Shown here: positions 17,716-26,673 of the stretch, piece by piece | How positions within the stretch are numbered: the first letter of the stretch is position 1 | Layout of the letters: each line of letters opens with the position of its first letter | Assembly (NCBI GenBank): GCA_910577225.1 | Contig: CAJTMV010000002.1 | Coordinates: 62,001-126,000 of the forward strand | Source of the DNA: an uncultured Eubacterium sp. | GTDB lineage: Bacteria > Bacillota > Clostridia > Lachnospirales > Lachnospiraceae | Direction: 5' to 3' | DNA length: 64,000 nt | Notes under the pieces: generated by a model | Database searches by the model: none | What the model saw: only the letters and a program-made list of their open reading frames with translations | Told to the model about the DNA's origin: nothing | Position numbers and translations under genes: made by a program

Positions 17716-18009
17716 TTATACAATCGTCTTAGGTACCAGAAAACAACGTTCGTTTCGATCCGGTGCGTTCATAAGCGTATCTTCATGTCCGTCCCCGTTT
17801 GTCACGATATCTTCCCGAAATACGTTGACCGTTGGAAAAACGTGAGACATCGGCTCTGTCTGTGTAGTATCCAGTTCGTTTAACTGGTCGATATAAGCAA
17901 GCATCCGTTCCATATCGGTTCTGGCAGTTTCTTTTTCTTCCTGTGACAGTTCCAGTTTTGAAAGAGCTGCCACATATTCTAACGTTTCATCTGTAATCTT
18001 ATTTGCCAT
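17716..18009 (-). CDS. gatC: Asp/Glu-tRNA amidotransferase subunit C
   Basis: The 97-residue subunit is a helical strap holding GatA to GatB. DETLEYVAALSKLELSQEEK and LDTTQTEPMSHVFPTVNVFR are typical for GatC. It lies between aspS and gatA, 25 nt before the gatA start. Confidence 0.95.
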   Translation of the reverse strand: MANKITDETLEYVAALSKLELSQEEKETARTDMERMLAYIDQLNELDTTQTEPMSHVFPTVNVFREDIVTNGDGHEDTLMNAPDRNERCFLVPKTIV

Positions 18010-18063
18010 AAACGTTTCCTTTCTATGTTTCTATACCGATCGGTATATCACGCCGCGTTGCCG

Positions 18064-19809
18064 TTACTCCCGCACTTTGATATGCGCTTCCCTAAGCTGC
18101 TGTTCAGATACGGTATTTGGCGCGCCGCACATCAGATCCTGTGCGTTTCCGTTCATCGGATAGGCAATCACTTCGCGAATGTTCTCTTCCCCGCGCAGCA
18201 GCATCAGCATCCGATCGATTCCGGGAGCCATTCCCGCATGCGGCGGCGCGCCGTACTGAAACGCCTGATACAAAGCGCCAAACTTTGTCTGCAGGGTCTC
18301 CTCATCATACCCCGCGATCTCAAACGCCCGTCGCATCGTATCCGGATCATGATTGCGTACCGCTCCCGACGAGAGCTCCACACCGTTGCAGACAATGTCA
18401 TACTGATACGCCAGTATGTCATACGGATCCATCGTATCAAGCGCCTTTCGCCCGCCCTGCGGCATGGAAAACGGATTGTGCGTAAACGCCGGTTTTTTCG
18501 TCTGCGGATCTTTTTCGTACATCGGAAAATCATTCACATAACAAAACCGAAACGCGTTTTTTTCCAAAAGATCCAGCTTTTGACCAAGCTCTGTACGTAT
18601 CATACCTGCATAATAAGCCGCACGCGCCTCCGTATCCGCCATAAAGAAAATCGTATCCCCCGTTTCCAGCTCTGCCAGCCTCCGAAATTCTTCCTTGTAT
18701 TCATCCGGAATAAACTTATCGATCGGGCCTTTCAAACTGCCGTCACTGAGCGCCTCCAGATATCCAAGACCTCCCATGCCGATACTCTGGGCATATTTTA
18801 ACAGTTTTTCATGAAACCCTTTGGACATTTTCTCATGTACCCGGATGGCGCGTACAGTCTTTTTTAAAAATGGCTGGAACGTACATTTCTGGAAAAAGCC
18901 AGTCATATCGATAATCCGCAGCGGGTTGCGCAGATCCGGCTTATCCGTGCCAAACTCCAGCATTGCCTGCGCATAGCTGTAAACCGGATACGGCGCCTTT
19001 GTCACCTGACTTCCCTGCGGTGCAAACGTTTCAAAAGCTGTGCCAAGCACTTCCTCACCGACTGCAAATACATCTTCCTGCGTTGCAAAACTCATCTCAA
19101 AGTCCAGCTGATAAAACTCTCCAGGCGAACGGTCGGCCCTGGCATCCTCATCGCGAAAGCACGGCGCGATCTGGAAATATTTGTCAAAACCGGATACCAT
19201 CAGCAGCTGCTTATACTGCTGCGGCGCCTGCGGCAGCGCATAAAACCGGCCTTTGTACTTTCGGGACGGCACAATATAATCTCTGGCCCCCTCAGGTGAA
19301 GACGCGCATAAAATCGGCGTCTGAATCTCCAAAAATCCCATTTCCGTCATCTTCTGCCGCAAAAAAGCGATCACCTTCGACCGGAATATGATGTTATCCC
19401 GCACTTTTGCGTTTCTAAGATCCAGATATCGGTATGTGAAGCGAACATCCTCGCGTACTTCCCGACTGGTCTGAATTTCAAACGGAAGAGCCTTGAGGAC
19501 ATTGCCGAGTATCTGAATCTCATGCGCCTCCAGCTCAATCGTTCCGGTAGGAATCTTTGGGTTGTAGGTTTCCTCGTCTCTTTTTTCAATCAGACCTTTG
19601 ACCGAAACTGCCTGTTCCTTTCGAATGCCCTGCAGCAGACTGCTGTCGCGGATAACGATCTGCATCACGACGTACATATCCCTTAAGTCGAGAAACGACA
19701 CGCCGCCATGATCACGGATATTTTCCACCCATCCGGCTACCCTCAGCTCTCTGCCGATCTGCTCTTCGCTGATCTGATCCATCGTTACGTCTCTGTAAAT
19801 GTTACTCAT
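18064..19809 (-). CDS. aspS: Aspartyl-tRNA synthetase (bacterial type)
   Basis: The 581-residue class II synthetase has an N-terminal OB-fold anticodon-binding domain (VAGWVENIRDHGGVSFLDLR), class II motifs (FLEIQTPILCASSPEGARDY, GRFYALPQAPQQYKQLL) and a bacterial GAD insertion. Motif 3 lies near the C-terminus (GMAPGIDRMLMLL). The ATG at 19809 is best placed after AAAGGAG; the longer frame runs back into the leader terminator. Since gatCAB follows in the same operon, the enzyme may be non-discriminating and also charge tRNA(Asn) (inference; anticodon-recognition residues were not resolved). It is controlled by the T-box upstream. Confidence 0.95.
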   Translation of the reverse strand: MSNIYRDVTMDQISEEQIGRELRVAGWVENIRDHGGVSFLDLRDMYVVMQIVIRDSSLLQGIRKEQAVSVKGLIEKRDEETYNPKIPTGTIELEAHEIQILGNVLKALPFEIQTSREVREDVRFTYRYLDLRNAKVRDNIIFRSKVIAFLRQKMTEMGFLEIQTPILCASSPEGARDYIVPSRKYKGRFYALPQAPQQYKQLLMVSGFDKYFQIAPCFRDEDARADRSPGEFYQLDFEMSFATQEDVFAVGEEVLGTAFETFAPQGSQVTKAPYPVYSYAQAMLEFGTDKPDLRNPLRIIDMTGFFQKCTFQPFLKKTVRAIRVHEKMSKGFHEKLLKYAQSIGMGGLGYLEALSDGSLKGPIDKFIPDEYKEEFRRLAELETGDTIFFMADTEARAAYYAGMIRTELGQKLDLLEKNAFRFCYVNDFPMYEKDPQTKKPAFTHNPFSMPQGGRKALDTMDPYDILAYQYDIVCNGVELSSGAVRNHDPDTMRRAFEIAGYDEETLQTKFGALYQAFQYGAPPHAGMAPGIDRMLMLLRGEENIREVIAYPMNGNAQDLMCGAPNTVSEQQLREAHIKVRE

Positions 19810-19860
19810 AATCATCCACTCCTTTTTATGATTCCGGAGCTGATTTCTGCTGGATATAAA

Positions 19861-20252
19861 AAGCCCCGGAATACTGATTTTGTATTCCGGGGCGAAAAAG
19901 GCAAAGCCCAATCCGCGGTACCACCCGCCTTGAGTGACCGTTCAGATGACGCGGCATCGCGCAGTATCCTGTGTCTGCCTGTTACAATCATCGGTTTTTC
20001 CGTTCACTCCACTCTTTATGCTTAACGCGCACCACGTACCAGCCTACGCCGCCCGGATTCCCTGCGTTTCAGCTGATCTGCTCCGGAGCGTTCCCTTTAT
20101 TTCCTCTTCCAAACAGCGCTCTCAGTCGGTGACGCTGTATTCCTGTCGGCCTCTGAAAACAAGAGTCTCCATCTTCGCATTTCATCCCTGATATATTTTC
20201 GTGATATATCTGATACACACCGCTCTGCTTTTGAATCTGTGAGGATGTGACG
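19861..20252 (-). ncRNA. T-box riboswitch upstream of aspS-gatCAB
   Basis: The minus-strand leader contains the T-box core GGCGGGTGGTACCGCGG (about 19913-19929) that pairs with the uncharged tRNA acceptor end. It is followed by a terminator hairpin GCCCCGGAATAC...GTATTCCGGGGC with a T-run (about 19858-19893). The region upstream is a long stem I to III structure from about 20250. Uncharged tRNA should stabilise the antiterminator and turn on aspS and gatCAB. I could not resolve the specifier codon by eye: GAC occurs in the leader, and an Asn codon would also make sense for this operon. Confidence 0.92.
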
Positions 20253-20258
20253 GAATCT

Positions 20259-20287
20259 ATCTTATCATAAACATTTTTTTAATGCAA
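20259..20287 (-). promoter_or_regulatory. Promoter of the aspS T-box operon
   Basis: Minus-strand TTGCAT (20287-20282) and TAAGAT (20264-20259) are spaced by 17 nt. The predicted transcript would start near 20252, at the 5' end of the T-box leader. Confidence 0.65.
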
Positions 20288-20412
20288 GAGAAAAAACAAA
20301 TTTACGTCTGAAAAATCAGTATTCCAACTATTATAAACAGGAACAGAACTTTTACTTTCTTTTATTAAGATTTTGTTTAAAATTTTGTTTCGATCCACTC
20401 TTTCCCTGTTGT

Positions 20413-21531
20413 CTATGTAGCTGCCAGAGTTACTTTCTTCTCTTCCATTTCACCGTCCGCAAACGAAAGTTTTTCTTCGGCCGCCTCCATCAGTTCATAT
20501 TTGGCCAGTTTGAAACAATCCAGCATGACCGGCGAAAAAACCCCGCACTCGCCTTCGTTAATCATACGAATTGCCTCGTCCTCCGCATAAGGCTCTTTAT
20601 AAACGCGTTTGCTGACAAGCGCGTCGAACACATCTACAATCGATACGACCTGTGCCCAGATCGGGATATCGTCTCCGGACAGATGATCCGGATACCCCCT
20701 GCCGTCAAAACGCTCATGATGATAGCGGCAGATATCATAACAAAACCGGTAAAACTCCGTCTCCTCCTGCTTAAACTGCTCTAACAGCTCGCAGCCATAA
20801 GTCGTATGCTTTTTCATCTCTTCAAACTCTTCGTCCGTCAGTCTGCCCGGCTTTAGCAAAATACTGTCCGGAATCGCAACCTTTCCAAGATCATGCAGCG
20901 CGGAAGCGTTGACAATCAGGCTTACCTGATCTTTGGTCAGCTGATATTTCGGATAATATTTGCGCACATATTTTAACATAATTCCGGTCAGATATTTGAC
21001 TCTTTGAATATGCTCGCCCGATTCCAGACTGCGGTATTCCACAACCGAGCTGAGGGCATTAATTAAAAACTCGTTGCTCCTTTCCAACTTTTTCTTGCTC
21101 TCCATCAGCTGTTTCGTACGCACTTCCAGTTTCCGCTCGATATCGATTCTGTGCGCAAACAGCTCGATCAGATTCATCGTACGCCTCATAACGACCTGCG
21201 GCGCAAACGGTTTGTAAATAATGTCGGAAACGCCGTACTCATAGGCTTTTTCGTCCGTATCCGCCGTTGCTTCTCCTGTAATCATAATCACCGGAATGAC
21301 ATCCATATATCCTCTGTCTGTCATGTAAGCAAGTACGTCCAGACCGGATTTGCCCGGCATTAACAGATCCAGAAAAACGAGGACAATTTCTTCGTGACGT
21401 GCTTCGATCAGATCAATCGCCTGGACGCCGTCTGCTGCCTCTAATATCCCGTACTGTTCTTCGAAAATCACCTTTAATATTTCCCGGTTGATTTCCTGAT
21501 CGTCTGCAATTAAAATGATATTCCTCTCCAT
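20413..21531 (-). CDS. Response regulator with HD-GYP phosphodiesterase domain
   Basis: The 372-residue protein joins a receiver domain (residues 1-125, phosphoacceptor Asp in VFLDLLMPGKSG near residue 53) to an HD-GYP domain (about 150-345). The HD motif is HDLGKVAIPD and the GYP motif is HHERFDGRGYPDHLS, both complete. It should hydrolyse cyclic di-GMP when phosphorylated. No cognate kinase is adjacent; the hybrid histidine kinase 9 kb away is a possible partner. It is divergent from the alpha/beta hydrolase gene. Confidence 0.92.
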   Translation of the reverse strand: MERNIILIADDQEINREILKVIFEEQYGILEAADGVQAIDLIEARHEEIVLVFLDLLMPGKSGLDVLAYMTDRGYMDVIPVIMITGEATADTDEKAYEYGVSDIIYKPFAPQVVMRRTMNLIELFAHRIDIERKLEVRTKQLMESKKKLERSNEFLINALSSVVEYRSLESGEHIQRVKYLTGIMLKYVRKYYPKYQLTKDQVSLIVNASALHDLGKVAIPDSILLKPGRLTDEEFEEMKKHTTYGCELLEQFKQEETEFYRFCYDICRYHHERFDGRGYPDHLSGDDIPIWAQVVSIVDVFDALVSKRVYKEPYAEDEAIRMINEGECGVFSPVMLDCFKLAKYELMEAAEEKLSFADGEMEEKKVTLAAT

Positions 21532-21820
21532 AAATTCGTTTTCACTCCCATATTCTTACATGCTTTCGTTTTATACTGGCTGTTGTTATGATAACATAGA
21601 ACCGTGCGGTTCCTCAAGTGATATTTTGGAAACTTTCCGCTGCCATACCAGAACCGTAACCCGGGACCGCAGCGCCGCTTTGCATGTTCCAATATTTTTA
21701 CTTTTGCGGATTGAAATCAGATAAACATTATGATAAAGTTAATTACAGTTATCCATACGGTCCGTATTGCTACGGTACAGACCTTTTTACTGTTATCATT
21801 TAATAAGAAAGGATCTTTCG

Positions 21821-22489
21821 ATGTATATTCATATCAACCGTCAGATATTATTTTATGAAAAAACAGGTGAAGGCCCGCCCTTACTTTTGCTGCATGGGAA
21901 CGGTGAGGATCATACGATATTCGACGTTCTGATCCCTTTGCTTTCACAGACACATACCGTGTATGCCATTGACAGCCGCGGACACGGGGCAAGCAATCCG
22001 ACAGACGAATACAGCTACGCCGGAATGGCAGAGGATATCGAACAACTGATCACTTCTCTTGAAATCCGCTCTCCGATTCTGTACGGCTTTAGCGACGGCG
22101 GCATTATCGGCCTGCTGCTTGCCATCTGTTATCCGGGTCTGATCAGCCGGCTGATCATCAGCGGGGCAAATTTACATCCTCATGGCATGAAGCGGACGGT
22201 TCTGCATAAAATAAAACAGCACTATAAAAAAAGCGGAAATCCGTTAGAACTTCTGATGCTGGAAGAACCCGATATTCCCCCGTCGGCTCTTACAAAGATT
22301 CACATACCGGTACTGGTGCTTGCAGGAGAGCATGATATTATCAAAACCTCGCATACCAGACTGATTGCCGAAAAGCTCCCCCATGCGCTGCTTGCCATCG
22401 TCCCGGGAGAAGATCATGGCAGTTATATTATACACAGCGATAAATTATATCCTTATATTCGGGACTTTATTTGTCAGGAATCACCCTGA
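21821..22489 (+). CDS. Alpha/beta hydrolase
   Basis: The 222-residue protein has the alpha/beta hydrolase fold: oxyanion motif LLLHGNGEDHT, nucleophile elbow YGFSDGGIIG (GxSxG, Ser near residue 93), acid residue in VLVLAGEHDIIKT and final His in GEDHGSYI. The start at 21821 (MYIHINRQILFYEK) has AAAGGA 9 nt upstream. The substrate is unknown; it is a compact esterase/lipase-type member. It is monocistronic. Confidence 0.9.
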   Translation: MYIHINRQILFYEKTGEGPPLLLLHGNGEDHTIFDVLIPLLSQTHTVYAIDSRGHGASNPTDEYSYAGMAEDIEQLITSLEIRSPILYGFSDGGIIGLLLAICYPGLISRLIISGANLHPHGMKRTVLHKIKQHYKKSGNPLELLMLEEPDIPPSALTKIHIPVLVLAGEHDIIKTSHTRLIAEKLPHALLAIVPGEDHGSYIIHSDKLYPYIRDFICQESP

Positions 22490-22527
22490 CAGCCGTTTTT
22501 GCCGGATATTTTAAAACAGACGTTTTC

Positions 22528-22597
22528 AAATCAGATATTTAAAATCCGATATTTGAAATCAGATATTTGAAATCAGATATTTGAAATCAGATATTTT
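22528..22597 (+). repeat. Five tandem copies of a 14-bp unit upstream of asnA
   Basis: The unit is AAATCAGATATTTG. Copies begin at 22528, 22542, 22556, 22570 and 22584, with one base changed in copy 1 (last base A), one in copy 2 (CCG for CAG) and one in copy 5 (last base T). Each unit is a partial palindrome (AAATnnGATATTTG reads similarly on both strands). The array ends 57 nt before the asnA start, so it may bind a regulator as an array or simply be slippage-prone DNA. Confidence 0.9.
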
Positions 22598-22654
22598 AGA
22601 AAAACAGGTATCATATCTGATACCAGACTAAATGAAAGAATGAGGAACTTACTT

Positions 22655-23665
22655 ATGGAACATCTGATCCTTCCGGACAGCTACCAGTCCGCGTTAAATC
22701 TGCACGACACCCAGATTGCGATTAAAACCGTCAAAGACTTTTTCCAGAATTTGCTGTCGTTAACGCTGAATCTGTCCCGCGTATCCGCGCCTTTGTTTGT
22801 TACACCGGAAAGCGGCTTAAACGACAACTTAAACGGTGTGGAACGTCCGGTTGCCTTTGACATCAGGGAAATGAACGGCCAGAATGCAGAAGTCGTACAT
22901 TCTCTTGCAAAATGGAAACGCTTCGCGCTGCATAAATATGGTTTTTGCGCCGGCGAAGGCCTTTATACCGATATGAATGCCATCCGCCGCGATGAGGAAA
23001 CCGATAATATCCATTCCATTTTTGTAGATCAGTGGGATTGGGAAAAAATCATTGCAAAAGAAGACCGTACGATGGAATATTTGAAAGACACAGTGAAAAT
23101 GGTCTATAAAACGTTACGGAAAACAGAAAAATATATGGCTGTGCAGTACGACTATATTCATGAATTACTGCCTCACGATATTTATTTTCTGACTACCCAG
23201 GAGCTGGAAGACCGGTATCCCGGAAAAACGCCGAAAGAACGCGAATACTGTATTACAAAAGAAAAAGGCGCGGTCTGCCTGATGCAGATCGGAGACAAAC
23301 TGGCCTCTGGCGAAAAACACGACGGGCGGGCGCCGGATTACGACGACTGGGCGCTGAACGCAGATATTTTAGTCTACTACCCGGTATTGGATATCGCGCT
23401 CGAGCTTTCCTCCATGGGAATCCGTGTGGACGAAAAAGCGTTATCCGAACAGCTGGTAAAAGCCGGCTGTCCGCAGCGGGCAAATCTGCCGTTCCAAAAA
23501 GCCATTCTGGACAAAGAGCTGCCATATACGATCGGCGGCGGGATCGGACAGTCCCGCATCTGTATGTTTTTCCTGCGCAAAGCGCATATCGGAGAAGTGC
23601 AGTGTTCGATCTGGACACCGGATATGGCAGATACCTGCGCGGCACACGGAATACAGCTGCTGTAG
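22655..23665 (+). CDS. asnA: Aspartate-ammonia ligase (asparagine synthetase A)
   Basis: The 336-residue enzyme makes asparagine from aspartate, ammonia and ATP, and is related to class II tRNA synthetases. Signature segments are AIKTVKDFFQNLLSLTLNLS, RVSAPLFVTPESGLNDNLNG, VERPVAFDIREMN and the C-terminal IGGGIGQSRICMFFLRKAHI. The ATG at 22655 follows GAGGAAC; an earlier ATG at 22640 has no RBS. The cell thus has two asparagine routes: AsnA for free Asn, and AspRS plus GatCAB for Asn-tRNA. Confidence 0.96.
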   Translation: MEHLILPDSYQSALNLHDTQIAIKTVKDFFQNLLSLTLNLSRVSAPLFVTPESGLNDNLNGVERPVAFDIREMNGQNAEVVHSLAKWKRFALHKYGFCAGEGLYTDMNAIRRDEETDNIHSIFVDQWDWEKIIAKEDRTMEYLKDTVKMVYKTLRKTEKYMAVQYDYIHELLPHDIYFLTTQELEDRYPGKTPKEREYCITKEKGAVCLMQIGDKLASGEKHDGRAPDYDDWALNADILVYYPVLDIALELSSMGIRVDEKALSEQLVKAGCPQRANLPFQKAILDKELPYTIGGGIGQSRICMFFLRKAHIGEVQCSIWTPDMADTCAAHGIQLL

Positions 23666-23705
23666 CAGGAAAACTATTCGAACAGCAGTCAGATCCCTGT
23701 AAACA

Positions 23706-23746
23706 ACAAGGGTTTTTGCACATCTTCCATGTGCAAAAACCCTTGT
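23706..23746. terminator. Bidirectional terminator between asnA and dapB
   Basis: An 18-bp perfect stem (23706-23723 and 23729-23746, ACAAGGGTTTTTGCACAT) has a 5-nt loop and is followed by TTTATAA on the plus strand. It lies between convergent genes. Confidence 0.85.
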
Positions 23747-23775
23747 TTTATAATTTGCCTGACATCCTATGGCGC

Positions 23776-24555
23776 TTACGCTCCGGACGCCGCGATCACG
23801 TCCGACATATCATACATCCCGGCCGCTTTTCCTGCCAGGAACTTTGCGGCTTCTACCGCTCCTTTTGCAAACACAGCTTTGGAATGTGCCGTATGCTTTA
23901 AGGTAATCACTTCGTCAGTTCCCGCAAAAATGACTTCATGTTCCCCGACAATATTTCCGCCGCGGACAGATACGATTCCAATTTCATTTTTCTCGCGTTT
24001 TTTACGCTCTGTACTGCGGTCATACCGATAGTCGTAAGACATATCCGTTTCCTTTTTCAGCGTTTCGTTCATCGTATCCGCCAGCGCCAGCGCCGTGCCG
24101 CTTGGTGCGTCCAGCTTCTGGTTGTGGTGTTTTTCCACGATCTCGATATCAAAGCCTGCCGGTGAAAGCACGCTGACCGCTTTTTTCAAAAGATCCATCA
24201 GCGTATTAATCCCAAGCGACATATTCGCAGATTTTAATACCGCTGTCTGCGCGGCAGTCTGCTTCACTTTTTCAAGCTGCGCTTCGGACAATCCGGTCGT
24301 ACAGAGCACCACCGGCAGTTTCTTTTTCATACTATAATCTAACAGCGCGTCGATCGCGCCTGCATTGGAAAAATCAATAATTACATCCGCAGCTGTCTCG
24401 CAGTCTGCAATCGTTTGAAATACCGGATACGGATGTTGTATCCCATGAAACACATCGATACCGGCTACGATCTCGATGCCGTTATCTTCGGCGCAGATGC
24501 CGTGAATCACCTGCCCCATTTTACCGTTGCATCCATGCAGGATTGCTTTTACCAT
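23776..24555 (-). CDS. dapB: 4-hydroxy-tetrahydrodipicolinate reductase
   Basis: The 259-residue enzyme performs the second step specific to lysine/diaminopimelate synthesis, NAD(P)H-dependent, in the cytoplasm. The Rossmann motif GCNGKMGQVI is at the N-terminus and the substrate motif EKHHNQKLDAPSGTALALAD is near residue 145. It is 134 nt downstream of dapA on the same strand, so both are under the lysine riboswitch. Confidence 0.96.
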   Translation of the reverse strand: MVKAILHGCNGKMGQVIHGICAEDNGIEIVAGIDVFHGIQHPYPVFQTIADCETAADVIIDFSNAGAIDALLDYSMKKKLPVVLCTTGLSEAQLEKVKQTAAQTAVLKSANMSLGINTLMDLLKKAVSVLSPAGFDIEIVEKHHNQKLDAPSGTALALADTMNETLKKETDMSYDYRYDRSTERKKREKNEIGIVSVRGGNIVGEHEVIFAGTDEVITLKHTAHSKAVFAKGAVEAAKFLAGKAAGMYDMSDVIAASGA

Positions 24556-24689
24556 GTTGTTTTTTCCTCCATCCTATGTACCGTTTCCAGAATATCGTTC
24601 CAAAATAAGGAGTCCGGACGGCAGCTGATCACAGTATTCCCCTTAGGAACCGTTTTATTCTGATTTGTGCTTTCGTAATTTATTTTGTA

Positions 24690-25574
24690 TTATAAAATGC
24701 CATAATCTTTCATCACCTGCGCCAGCTTCTTTGCGCCTTCGCCGCTCATTTCACATAGCGGCGCGCGCAGCGGTCCGACTTCCATACCCATCAGATTCAT
24801 CGCTTTTTTTACCGGAATCGGGCTGACTTCGGAAAACAGCGCGCTGATCAGGGAAAGTCCCTTTCTCTGCAGTCTGCGGGAAGTTTCCAGGTCTCCGTCG
24901 AAAAAGCTCTGGCACAGATCGTGGACATCCTTCGGCGCCACGTTGGACCATACGGAAATAACGCCAAGCGCTCCGATTGCCAGAAGCGGCAGGATCACTG
25001 CGTCTTCACCGGAATACATATCCAGCTTTCCATCTGTGAAATCCATCGTTTTGGAAGCCTGCGTGATGTTGCCCGTCGCTTCTTTGAGTCCGACGATATT
25101 TTCCACATGTTTATGCAGATATGCTACCGTCTCCGGTTCCAGATTACATCCGGTCCTGGCTGGTACATTGTACATGATAATCGGTGTTTTGACCGCGTTT
25201 GCAATCTGCGTATAATGCGCGATCAGTCCCTGCTGCGTCGCCTTATTGTAGTATGGCGTAACGACCAGCAGTCCGTCTGCACCTGCTTTTTCCGCTTCCT
25301 GAGACAGATAAACGGCGGTTCTCGTACAGTTTGAACCGGTACCCGCAATGACCGGTACTCTGTGTTTGGTAAACTGTACGCAGGCCCGGATCACGTCCAG
25401 ATGCTCTTCTTCGGTCATCGTTGAAGATTCGCCGGTCGTTCCGGTAATAATAATTGCGTCCGTTCCGCCCCTGATCTGATCGTCCACCAGTTCTTCCAGT
25501 TTGTCATAATTTACGTCCAGATTCTCTTTCATAGGTGTTACAATCGCGACACCTGCGCCTTGAAATATAGCCAT
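24690..25574 (-). CDS. dapA: 4-hydroxy-tetrahydrodipicolinate synthase
   Basis: The 294-residue TIM-barrel aldolase condenses pyruvate with aspartate semialdehyde. GTTGESSTMTEEEH, YNVPARTGCNL and the Schiff-base lysine in GLKEATGNI are visible. The ATG at 25574 (MAIFQGAGVAIVTPM) has AGGAGG at the better spacing than the ATG two codons earlier. Upstream lie a terminator and a lysine riboswitch that should repress dapA-dapB when lysine is high. Confidence 0.96.
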   Translation of the reverse strand: MAIFQGAGVAIVTPMKENLDVNYDKLEELVDDQIRGGTDAIIITGTTGESSTMTEEEHLDVIRACVQFTKHRVPVIAGTGSNCTRTAVYLSQEAEKAGADGLLVVTPYYNKATQQGLIAHYTQIANAVKTPIIMYNVPARTGCNLEPETVAYLHKHVENIVGLKEATGNITQASKTMDFTDGKLDMYSGEDAVILPLLAIGALGVISVWSNVAPKDVHDLCQSFFDGDLETSRRLQRKGLSLISALFSEVSPIPVKKAMNLMGMEVGPLRAPLCEMSGEGAKKLAQVMKDYGIL

Positions 25575-25662
25575 ATGCATTCCTCCTGTTTCTATTGATA
25601 CAACGGTTTATGAACCTGTGTGCCAGTATATCCCATAACCACGGATGTTCCTGTCACAGTTT

Positions 25663-25694
25663 GTAAAAGCCGGCTCTGATGAGCCGGCTTTTAC
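25663..25694 (-). terminator. Terminator hairpin of the lysine riboswitch
   Basis: A perfect 14-bp stem (GTAAAAGCCGGCTC with GAGCCGGCTTTTAC) and a TGAT loop sits between the riboswitch and dapA. The T-run is partly inside the 3' arm. It should form when lysine is bound. Confidence 0.8.
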
Positions 25695-25744
25695 ATATAT
25701 ACTTCGATTTGAATGATGTTCATTAAAATCGATAAAATCTATTC

Positions 25745-25925
25745 GATCTGATAGCACCCCATCTTTTCATTCAGATGACAGTCATGGAATTATTCATTCC
25801 AGGCCCAAGAATCGGGGCACAGGACCCGAACCCTTTCGGCGTTCTTCCCTTTCATACATCTGCATCTGCGCCTGCCGCATTGGATGCATTACTGATGAAT
25901 TACGCAACCTCTATCCACTTTATTC
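25745..25925 (-). ncRNA. Lysine riboswitch (L box) controlling dapA-dapB
   Basis: Reading the minus strand from about 25925: GTGGATAGAGGTTGCG, then AAAGGGAAGAACGCCGAAAG, TTGGGCCTGG, TGACTGTCATCTG and GGGGTGCTATC. These match the conserved core of the lysine riboswitch in order and spacing (AGAGGnGCG, GAAGnnnGCCGAA, GGGCnGG, GACUGUC, GUGCUAUC). A terminator and then dapA follow, the expected transcription-attenuation layout. Confidence 0.93.
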
Positions 25926-26046
25926 AGTTTATTGTACTTTACTTCTGATTACTTAGATTGACTATAACACTGTTCTCATGGAATGTCAACCTGCTGCAGT
26001 CTGATTTTCTTATTTTGTATCATTACGCAACGTCAGCGACTCCTGT

Positions 26047-26541
26047 TTATGAATCCTGTGTTTTCTGCGTCTGTATCTGATAAATCTCATCCGCCAGTTC
26101 CCGCATATAATCCGGGAGTCTGCGTCCTGTGACGATAATCTGCGCCTCTTCTGACTTTGCCTCAAACAGGGCTTTTACATCCTCTTTCGTTACCACGCCG
26201 TTATCGATCACTCCTAACAATTCATCCAGTACCAAAAGACTGCATTCATCATTTAACAGAACTTTTCTGGCAAAGTTCAATCCATTTTTAATATTCCTGT
26301 TTTCCTCCGTTTTTTCCTGCTCGGACAGTTCTTCGTATCGTTCTTCAGATTTTTCGAAATGAAATATTTTGATCTCCGGCTCCAGCCGCTGCATAAATGC
26401 GGTTTCTGTCGCCATCTTTCCTTTTAAAAAGTGGATCATAAACACATTTTTGCCCGCAATGGCTGCCTGCAGTGCATATCCCAGTGCGGCGGTTGATTTC
26501 CCGCGGCCATCTCCATAATAAATCTGAATGCCTGAATTCAT
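26047..26541 (-). CDS. cobO: Cob(I)yrinic acid a,c-diamide adenosyltransferase (CobO/BtuR type)
   Basis: The 164-residue ATP-dependent enzyme transfers adenosyl to Co(I) corrinoid. The P-loop GDGRGKSTAA lies at residues 10-19, and the SLLVLDELLGVIDNGVV and IIVTGRRLPDYM motifs are typical. The start at 26541 (MNSGIQIYYGDGRGKS) follows GGAGGATATT; the 8 extra N-terminal codons are not supported. No other cobalamin genes are in the window; a radical SAM protein with a B12-binding-like domain occurs at 41.4 kb. Confidence 0.9.
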   Translation of the reverse strand: MNSGIQIYYGDGRGKSTAALGYALQAAIAGKNVFMIHFLKGKMATETAFMQRLEPEIKIFHFEKSEERYEELSEQEKTEENRNIKNGLNFARKVLLNDECSLLVLDELLGVIDNGVVTKEDVKALFEAKSEEAQIIVTGRRLPDYMRELADEIYQIQTQKTQDS

Positions 26542-26673
26542 AATATCCTCCTTTGAAACGTCCATGCGCCCCCGTATCTGCTTCAGATTCCTCTAAGATA
26601 CCACACTTTTATATAAAATGCAAATTTTTGTATCGATTTTTGTCAATTTCGTCAAAACTGCTAAATTTAATTT

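Noticed and set aside
19810..19911. N-terminal extension of aspS
   Set aside because: The extra codons run through the T-box terminator hairpin; the ATG at 19809 has the RBS.
22528..22597. Tandem repeats considered as a CRISPR array
   Set aside because: Units are 14 bp head-to-tail with no spacers and no cas genes in the window.
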